DNA of 11,345 nucleotides from an uncultured bacterium. Its GTDB lineage: Bacteria > Patescibacteriota > Minisyncoccia > Minisyncoccales > JAQTVQ01. The notes beneath the pieces are model-generated. The model did not search any database. It worked only from the letters and a program-made list of their open reading frames with translations, and was not told the origin of the DNA. Each line of letters starts with the position of its first letter. Within the stretch, counting starts at the first letter, position 1. The stretch spans positions 1-11,345 of the forward strand of contig CAIMDX010000077.1 in assembly GCA_903839905.1 (NCBI GenBank), written 5' to 3'. The translations under genes and the position numbers were made by a program. Below are positions 8,201-11,345 of this stretch, one piece after another.

Positions 8201-8343
8201 CCAAAGACAGCGAAGTGGAAAGCACGGAGGAGGGCTTGGCCAAGCGCATATCAACGCTCAAGCAAAGCGATTTCGCGCCAAAACCCGTCTTCCCTCAATG
8301 CAATTATTGCGACTTTAGGGATATCTGTTCTTACCGCAAGTAA
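5263..8343 (+). CDS. UvrD-type helicase fused to a RecB-like PD-(D/E)XK nuclease with Fe-S cysteines
   Basis: ATP-dependent superfamily 1 DNA helicase with a C-terminal nuclease, probably for double-strand-break end processing or repair. Helicase motifs in order: Q-motif LNKEQQAAV (11-19), Walker A GAGTGKT (31-37), Ia LTFTEKAAQEME (61-72), Ib STFHSFCEK (89-97), II DEFQDTN (259-265), III QSIYSFSGA (290-298), IV NYRSPQN (321-327), V TLHSAKGLEF (630-639), VI RRLFYVGVTRAKKAL (683-697). The nuclease follows: His801, Asp913 (GKIDRID), DYKTG (927-931), QLLIY (946-950), which is the RecB-family order. Cys774 plus Cys1013, Cys1016 and Cys1022 match the AddB/Cas4-type 4Fe-4S cluster that straps the nuclease domain. 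At 1026 residues it is AdnA- or RecB-like in plan. The start is GTG at 5263; in-frame GTG (5272) or TTG (5287) are alternatives. No AddB/AdnB partner lies nearby. Confidence 0.92.
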   Translation: MKKVKDDFLKLNKEQQAAVGHVKGPLLIVAGAGTGKTAVLTQKIVHLIESGLAKPEEILALTFTEKAAQEMEERVDIALPFGYYDLWISTFHSFCEKVLKDYGLEIGLPTNFKLLDEIGGWILVRKNFEKFDFLKYYKPLGNSTKFIHALLDHFKKLKNEGIYPEDYLKYSDSLKANLDDAPAISRGLKGKEKMELLKQQEEAEKTKEVAQAYHVYQKLLLDNNALDFGDLLSYAIKLFRERPLILEKYREQFKYILVDEFQDTNWVQYELLKILAAPKNNITVCADDDQSIYSFSGASFNNVLQFKKDYPESKEVILVKNYRSPQNILDLAYNFIQLNNPNRLECRLNEIQGLKEQAKKKGISLAGFGQISKKLKSADENPGIIEHVIFENGQEEVSGVIGRIRKLKESDKAAALSDFAILARTNEIANTFAQGLERSNMPYQFLASKGLYLKPMVLDLVSYLKILADLHDSSSFYRVLNIPFFQIPAPDIAKIIQYGNQKAISIFQALDQLSMIKDLEPETVNKANWLASQIKKHASLAKEKNVSELFIIILHDLGFVKYFSQDSEASFQDSEITSQFYRKLKDFEDSNVDTKLFSFLEQFKMELEAGDEGSMKFSLEDGPESVKIMTLHSAKGLEFKYVFLVNMADRRFPSVGRSDPISIPEPLVKEVLPEGDFHLQEERRLFYVGVTRAKKALFLTWAKDYGGKTLKKPSRFLLEAGFIKDRGDFAKTSPRKAGFVFERNNIAKAKIKTDSKFNFPGYFSFTQLSTFDKCPLQYKFSYLLKIPSRGKPALSFGKTMHNALYRFVGLVSRASQLSQTNLFGGKEPAVKGKGGKLGYEDLVKIYKEEWIDDWFESQSQKNEYFKQGEKSLKAFWEHFQEAKPQILFLNGNPALEQDFRLKIEEDFFIGKIDRIDKIGKENIEILDYKTGRPNTKNSLADSEKLQLLIYHLALKKVFDLSAQKLTYHYLNNCSLVSFMPKDSEVESTEEGLAKRISTLKQSDFAPKPVFPQCNYCDFRDICSYRK

Positions 8344-8349
8344 AATTTA

Positions 8350-8383
8350 CACGGGTGAAACCCGTGCATAAAATTCACCCGTG
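8350..8383. repeat. Overlapping alternative hairpins in the leader of the reductase gene
   Basis: CACGGGTGAA (8350-8359) can pair with ACCCGTG (8360-8366; 7-bp stem, loop GAA) or with TTCACCCGTG (8374-8383; perfect 10-bp stem). The two folds exclude each other. The unit fills most of the 57-bp gap between the helicase stop and the reductase start. It is likely a short palindromic repeat or transcript-end structure; a regulatory role is only possible. Confidence 0.65.
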
Positions 8384-8400
8384 TTAGCCCTTAAAAAAAT

Positions 8401-9420
8401 ATGGAAAAAATAGCTATTGTCGGCATCGGCGGAAGGACTGGAACTCTTTTTGCCGAGCAATTCAAAAGATCAGCCGAAGTTTTAGGGATAGGCAGGCTGC
8501 AGGAAATAGAATTGATAAAAGCAAAAAAACTTTTGGTGCGAAAAAGAGGTTTTGAAGCGCAGGCTTTTGAGGGAAATGTTATTGAAGACAAAAATTTTGC
8601 CGCGCAAGCAATGCCGGATTATATTTTTGTTTCTACCAGATATCCTGTTTTTCCAGTTGTAAAATATTATTACCAGATCGTTAAGGAAAAAAACGGGAAG
8701 ATGCCGGCCTTGATTCTTTCTCAAAACGGTTTTGAGACTATTGAAGAAGCTGTTTCCGCTTTGCAGGAAGTTTTTCGGGCCGAAGCTTGTAAAGTGCAAA
8801 TTATCAGGCTGAATTTATTTAATGCCGTGGACGGGATTCGGATGGACGATAAGATTTGCTTGAAATATTTTGAGCCGATTAGGCTGGTTTTTTCCAGCGC
8901 TTTCGGCCCGATTGATACAGCTGGATTCAGGAATATTTTGACAAAGGCTGGGGTGGAATTTAAGGAATATCAAAGAAAAGATTGCCGGAATATGGAATAT
9001 TCCAAGCTTTTTTTGAATTTAATCGGCATGGCTTCCGCTTCTTGGGGCAAGTCGGTACAGGAAGGGTTTAAAAATAAAAATATTTTTCAGGAAGAGATAA
9101 TGTCTTTAAGGGAATACGCCGTAACAGTTAAGCTTGCGAACGGAAAATTTATTAACTTTGACCATTATCCGGTTAAAAATTTATCTGATATTATTAATAT
9201 TACACCTATGCCATTGCTGGCTGTCTTAAGAAATATTTTGGGCAACCTGATCAGTAAAGGCAGGGGAGACAAGCCGAAGGATCTAAGCGAAGCAAGCCAT
9301 TATAACGGAGCGATAATAAAATTGGCGCAAAAACTTGAAGCGCAAACGCCTGTGAATATTAAAATATATAATAAAATTAAAAATGCCTGCCAATTCCCGC
9401 CTACCGGCGGGCAGGGGTAG
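8401..9420 (+). CDS. Ketopantoate reductase-family (ApbA/PanE) NAD(P)-dependent oxidoreductase
   Basis: Soluble reductase of the ApbA/PanE family, 339 residues (E. coli PanE is about 300). The N-terminus has a Rossmann dinucleotide-binding turn, VGIGGRTG (7-14). Although divergent, it keeps the catalytic set in the right spacing: Asn109 in SQNG, Lys202 and Asn206 in YSKLFLNLIG, and Glu297 in SEASHYNG, aligning with E. coli Asn98, Lys176, Asn180 and Glu256. The C-terminal ISKGRG....YNGAI......TPVNIKIYNKIK (284-327) is the family's helical domain. No other pantothenate gene is present, so ketopantoate as substrate is unproven; another 2-keto acid is possible. The final residues (about 329-339, ACQFPPTGGQG) are encoded by a GC-rich palindromic repeat and look like a read-through tail; the native end was probably near IYNKIKN. 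PlsY follows 33 nt downstream. Confidence 0.82.
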   Translation: MEKIAIVGIGGRTGTLFAEQFKRSAEVLGIGRLQEIELIKAKKLLVRKRGFEAQAFEGNVIEDKNFAAQAMPDYIFVSTRYPVFPVVKYYYQIVKEKNGKMPALILSQNGFETIEEAVSALQEVFRAEACKVQIIRLNLFNAVDGIRMDDKICLKYFEPIRLVFSSAFGPIDTAGFRNILTKAGVEFKEYQRKDCRNMEYSKLFLNLIGMASASWGKSVQEGFKNKNIFQEEIMSLREYAVTVKLANGKFINFDHYPVKNLSDIINITPMPLLAVLRNILGNLISKGRGDKPKDLSEASHYNGAIIKLAQKLEAQTPVNIKIYNKIKNACQFPPTGGQG

Positions 9421-9439
9421 GCCATGCCTACGGCAGGCA
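9384..9439. repeat. GC-rich palindromic repeat able to form a three-way junction, overlapping the reductase 3' end
   Basis: Outer stem TGCCTGCC (9384-9391) with GGCAGGCA (9432-9439), 8 bp. Inside are hairpin 1, CCCGCC/GGCGGG (9396-9401/9406-9411, loop TACC), and hairpin 2, GTAGGC/GCCTAC (9417-9422/9426-9431, loop CAT). The reductase stop codon (9418-9420) lies in hairpin 2. The words CCTACCGG and GGCAGG are shared with the palindromes at 1893-1912 and 4242-4261, suggesting one repeat family. It could act as a transcript-end structure. Folding was done by eye. Confidence 0.75.
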
Positions 9440-9453
9440 AGTAAAATAAAATT

Positions 9454-10056
9454 ATGGACGCAACCTTTTTATTATTATTCGTTTTCGCTTATTTAATGGG
9501 GTCTATTCCGTTCGGCTATCTTATTCCCAAAATGAAAGGGATAGACATTAGGACAATCGGCAGCAAGGCTACCAGCAGCACCAATGTTTCCAGGGTTCTT
9601 GGCTGGCGCTGGGGCTTGGTGAATATTGCTTTAGACATTTTAAAATCGTATTTGCCGACCATGATGGCTTTGATTTATCTGACAAACCGGTGGGAAATTA
9701 TGGCCGTGGCTTTTATGCCGGTAGTAGGCCATATTTTTCCCATTTGGCTTAATTTTAAAGGAGGAAAAGGCGGAGCTCCTTTTTACGGGGCATTAATCGC
9801 TTTTGCCGGAATTGCCAATCCGTTATTTTTTTTAGGCGCAGGGATCTTTGCAGTTATTTTAATAATCTCCAAAAGAATGAGCGTGGCCAACCTGTTTCTT
9901 CCCTGGATCTTATCCGTTTTGATTTTTTTCATTGAAAAAGATATTCCTTTGGCCGTTTATTCTCTGTTCGGCGCTTTAATCATCACGATAGCTTTAAGAG
10001 GAAATATCCAGAGGCTTCTAAGCGGAATTGAGCCGGAAATTCCTTTTAAGTTTTGA
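9454..10056 (+). CDS. plsY: PlsY-family glycerol-3-phosphate acyltransferase, divergent
   Basis: Polytopic membrane acyltransferase that transfers a fatty acyl group from acyl-phosphate to glycerol-3-phosphate, the first step of phospholipid synthesis. The 200-residue length and about five membrane segments are typical. Family motifs: GSIPFGYLI (16-24); DIRTIGSKATSSTNVSRVLG (31-50), corresponding to the usual DIR..GSGN.GATN..R.LG; GHIFPIWLNFKGGKGGA (92-108), the GGKG phosphate-binding loop; a polar loop SKRMSVANL (139-147); and GNIQRLLSGIEPEI (183-196). In the first motif the conserved GSGN is replaced by GSKA, an unusual change in a substrate-binding loop. The TN..R part, the GGKG motif and the fold are intact, so a PlsY role remains most likely, though altered substrate preference is possible. 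The start at 9454 follows AT-rich sequence with no Shine-Dalgarno. No plsX is in the window. Confidence 0.87.
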   Translation: MDATFLLLFVFAYLMGSIPFGYLIPKMKGIDIRTIGSKATSSTNVSRVLGWRWGLVNIALDILKSYLPTMMALIYLTNRWEIMAVAFMPVVGHIFPIWLNFKGGKGGAPFYGALIAFAGIANPLFFLGAGIFAVILIISKRMSVANLFLPWILSVLIFFIEKDIPLAVYSLFGALIITIALRGNIQRLLSGIEPEIPFKF

Positions 10057-10076
10057 TTCTAGTCTAGGCTTTCTAT

Positions 10077-10104
10077 TTGCCAAAAAATCTTATTCTGTTA
10101 AGAT
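10077..10104 (+). promoter_or_regulatory. Candidate sigma-70 promoter for the ferredoxin gene
   Basis: TTGCCA (10077-10082), 16-nt spacer, TAAGAT (10099-10104), about 90 nt before the ferredoxin start. It is the only pair in the 10057-10192 gap with two good boxes and near-standard spacing. The gap is otherwise AT-rich with no repeat or gene seen. Chance occurrence is possible in such AT-rich DNA. Confidence 0.35.
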
Positions 10105-10192
10105 AAGTTTTGTTAATAATCTGCAAGATATTTTTCGCTGTTTAAAGCCGAAAAACATTTTTAATGTTGATAAAAAATTTAAAAATAAAATT

Positions 10193-10387
10193 ATGCCTAA
10201 AAATTATAGAGTTGATAAAGAAAAATGCGTTGGTTGCGGGGTTTGTGTGGCCGTTTCTTCGGGAGGAACTGAGCTTGGGACAGATGGGAAAGCGTTAATT
10301 ATTGATTCTGAAAAAATAGAAAAAGCCGGAGGCGAAAGTGTTTGCCCTTACGCCGCCGTTGAAGAAGAAAAAAGTGGAGACAATTAG
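10193..10387 (+). CDS. Small single-cluster ferredoxin
   Basis: Short electron carrier of 64 residues. It carries CVGCGVC (Cys12, 15, 18) and one distant Cys in VCPYAAV (Cys51), the C-x2-C-x2-C ... C-P arrangement that binds one 4Fe-4S cluster in monocluster ferredoxins. The Cys that would belong to a second cluster after the first motif is absent (VAVSSGG). Between the halves is DGKALIIDSEKIEKAGGE, typical of this type, and the tail is acidic, as common for ferredoxins. The start at 10193 (MPKNYRVDKEKC) is chosen because it gives the standard N-terminus; an open extension to 10028 would overlap plsY and has no ferredoxin-like content. A candidate promoter lies about 90 nt upstream and a strong terminator directly downstream, so it is likely a single-gene unit. 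The redox partner is not visible. Confidence 0.9.
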   Translation: MPKNYRVDKEKCVGCGVCVAVSSGGTELGTDGKALIIDSEKIEKAGGESVCPYAAVEEEKSGDN

Positions 10388-10414
10388 CCTTTCAAAAAAT
10401 TTTCAATATTTTTT

Positions 10415-10453
10415 AAAAAGCCGTTTTTGTTTTATTAAGCTAAACGGTTTTTT
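10415..10453 (+). terminator. Rho-independent terminator after the ferredoxin gene
   Basis: Stem CCGTTT (10421-10426) with AAACGG (10442-10447), extended by an A-run (10415-10419) opposite the T-run (10448-10453), with a loop of about 15 nt. It lies 28 nt after the ferredoxin stop and ends in six Ts. The A-run/T-run pairing means it could also work on the other strand. Confidence 0.75.
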
Positions 10454-10472
10454 CATTTAAAGAGTAATAATT

Positions 10473-10558
10473 TAATTAACAGTATGGCTAATGAGTAATT
10501 GATAACGGAGCATCCAATGTTTCGCCTCTCATCAACTCATTACTCATAGCTAATTAAC
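10473..10558. repeat. Imperfect inverted repeat between ferredoxin and arginine decarboxylase genes
   Basis: Left arm 10484-10503 (contains ATGAGTAAT and TGAT) and right arm 10531-10550 (contains ATCA and ATTACTCAT) are imperfect reverse complements around a 27-nt centre. TAATTAAC occurs just outside both arms in the same orientation (10473-10480 and 10551-10558). It lies directly upstream of the decarboxylase start at 10564. It is distinct in sequence from copies A and B, although TAATTAAC also occurs in the terminal repeat of copy B. Confidence 0.5.
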
Positions 10559-10563
10559 TAGAT

Positions 10564-11112
10564 ATGGTTCCTGCAAAAATTTTCTTTACCAAAGGGGTGG
10601 GAGTCCACAAAGATAAACTTTCTTCTTTTGAGCTGGCCTTGCGCAGCGCCGGAATTGAAAAATGCAATCTGGTTTATGTCTCCAGCATTTTTCCGCCGAA
10701 TTGCAAGATAGTTTCCAAAGATGAAGGTCTGAAACTTTTAGAACCCGGACAAATCACTTTTTGCGTGATGGCGCGCAATGAAACCAGCGAGCCGAATAGG
10801 CTTGTTTCAGCGGCTATCGGCTTGGCAGTGCCGAGCGATCCCAATCATCACGGCTATTTGTCTGAACACCATACTTTTGGTGAAAAAGCCGAAGTATCCG
10901 GAGAATATGCGGAAGATCTGGCAGCGACAATGCTGGCTACTACCCTGGGGATCCCTTTTGATGTGAATCAGGCTTGGGACGAGAGGAAGCAAACATATAT
11001 CGCCAGCGGTAATATTTTCAAGACGACCCATACCTGCCAGTCAGCTCAAGGAAACAAAGACGGCTTATGGACCACAGTAATTTCTACAGCAGTCTTCGTC
11101 AGCATGGACTAG
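10564..11112 (+). CDS. pdaD: Pyruvoyl-dependent arginine decarboxylase
   Basis: Cytoplasmic enzyme converting arginine to agmatine and CO2 with a self-made pyruvoyl group instead of PLP. The 182-residue protein resembles the PvlArgDC family throughout. The self-cleavage motif is VYVSSIFPP (37-45): cleavage between Ser40 and Ser41 would give a beta chain ending at Ser40 and an alpha chain starting with the pyruvoyl from Ser41. Asn35 sits six residues before it, like Asn47 of the Methanocaldococcus jannaschii enzyme. FGEKAEVSGEYAEDLAATMLA (105-125) holds the expected active-site Glu (Glu107 or Glu110). Slightly longer than the archaeal enzyme (about 165). No agmatinase, spermidine synthase or aminopropyltransferase gene is in the window, so the fate of agmatine is unknown. 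The start is the first ATG after the repeat; it lacks a Shine-Dalgarno sequence. Confidence 0.92.
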   Translation: MVPAKIFFTKGVGVHKDKLSSFELALRSAGIEKCNLVYVSSIFPPNCKIVSKDEGLKLLEPGQITFCVMARNETSEPNRLVSAAIGLAVPSDPNHHGYLSEHHTFGEKAEVSGEYAEDLAATMLATTLGIPFDVNQAWDERKQTYIASGNIFKTTHTCQSAQGNKDGLWTTVISTAVFVSMD

Positions 11113-11215
11113 CAATCGGTTTATGGTCTTACAAAATACTTAGGATTAAGAATCTCTAACGGAATTGACCCTAGAAATGAAAATGTAAAAATCAAAATGC
11201 AAAATTGTTAGATTT

Positions 11216-11270
11216 AAATTCCAAACCCCAATGACCAATGCCCAACCAAGCCCCAATGACCAAAATCCTA
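11216..11270. repeat. Dispersed repeat core, copy C, overlapping the start of the next gene
   Basis: Bases 11216-11249 match the reverse complement of 1995-2028 at 33 of 34 positions, and also match 4280-4313. A further AGCCCCAATGACCAAA-type unit follows (11249-11264), like the left arms of copies A and B. The first ATG of the core (11231) is the apparent start of the downstream four-helix-bundle gene. The preceding 11113-11215 stretch has no gene; it contains TTGACC (11165-11170) with TAAAAA 15 nt later, a weak promoter at best. Confidence 0.8.
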
Positions 11271-11345
11271 AACGGGAATATGATTTAGTTGAGAGGACTA
11301 CTAAGTTTAGTGAAGAAGTTATTGATTTTACAAAAAAGCTTCCTC
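11231..11345 (+). CDS. Four-helix-bundle protein (S23/IVP-like), 3' end outside window
   Basis: First 38 codons of a protein that runs off the window. From about residue 16 it reads REYDLVERTTKFSEEVIDF then TKKLP, which resembles the start of the four-helix-bundle family related to proteins encoded in 23S rRNA intervening sequences (S23/IVP; TIGR02436 type), in which YDLEERT..F...V..F...LP leads into the first helix. The frame has a stop at 11186-11188, and ATG 11231 is the only ATG before the conserved part. It gives an N-terminal tail MTNAQPSPNDQNPK encoded entirely by the dispersed repeat (11216-11270). The real protein may have captured this tail when the repeat became its leader. The molecular function of free-standing family members is unknown. 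The family call rests on one short segment. Confidence 0.68.
   Translation, partial: MTNAQPSPNDQNPKREYDLVERTTKFSEEVIDFTKKLP

Noticed and set aside
9384..9439. Three-way fold considered as a tRNA or tRNA-like gene
   Set aside because: Too short, with no acceptor end, T-loop (TTCGA-type) or anticodon arm features; its sequence fits the GC-rich palindromic repeat family.
10028..10192. Open 55-codon N-terminal extension of the ferredoxin frame overlapping plsY
   Set aside because: The overlap with plsY, the lack of any recognisable domain, and the perfect fit of MPKNYRVDKEKC as a ferredoxin start at 10193 favour the shorter form.

Overview
The window reads as a piece of a small-genome bacterial chromosome, most likely from the Candidate Phyla Radiation (Patescibacteria, Parcubacteria-like). 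That placement is inferred from gene content and style, not from a marker gene. The supporting signs are AT-rich tightly packed genes all on the + strand, starts with almost no Shine-Dalgarno sequence, trimmed versions of housekeeping proteins (a PrmC without its usual N-terminal domain, a one-cluster ferredoxin), an orphan pyruvoyl-dependent arginine decarboxylase, and short palindromic repeats in most longer intergenic gaps. TGA is used as a normal stop at several genes, so the UGA-glycine code of Gracilibacteria/SR1 does not apply.

Layout: (1) bases 1-1849, an ABC exporter of the MacB/LolD type, with the ATPase cut at its 5' end and the FtsX-like permease 2 nt behind it. (2) 1850-2074, a gap with a hairpin and a composite inverted-repeat element. 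(3) 2075-4155, a three-gene operon: divergent PAP2 (DUF212) membrane protein, MltG-type lytic transglycosylase, and short PrmC/HemK methyltransferase (4-nt ATGA overlap with mltG). (4) 4152-4328, a second copy of the repeat element, bounded by a perfect 14-bp terminal inverted repeat that takes in the prmC stop codon. (5) 4351-5103, UppP/BacA-type phosphatase. (6) 5104-5262, a gap with a nested palindrome pair. (7) 5263-8343, a UvrD-type helicase fused to a PD-(D/E)XK nuclease with four iron-sulfur-type cysteines. (8) 8344-8400, a gap with alternative hairpins. (9) 8401-9420, an ApbA/PanE-family reductase whose 3' end runs into a palindromic repeat able to fold as a three-way junction. (10) 9454-10056, a PlsY-like acyltransferase. 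(11) 10193-10387, a small ferredoxin followed by a good rho-independent terminator. (12) 10564-11112, pyruvoyl-dependent arginine decarboxylase. (13) 11231 to the window end, the start of a four-helix-bundle (S23/IVP-like) protein whose start codon lies inside a third copy of the dispersed repeat.

Functionally much of the window concerns the envelope: recycling of the lipid carrier (UppP, possibly DUF212), glycan strand termination (MltG), phospholipid synthesis (PlsY) and an exporter. Release-factor modification (PrmC), DNA repair (helicase-nuclease), polyamine chemistry (arginine to agmatine) and electron transfer (ferredoxin) make up the rest.

The least explained content is the repeats. 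A 34-nt core occurs at three loci with only 1-2 differences from the 1995-2028 copy. In all three it encodes the same peptide start (MTNAQP), and at one of them that peptide is the apparent N-terminus of a four-helix-bundle gene. This suggests that the two intergenic copies are short derivatives of a mobile or amplified unit linked to that gene family.
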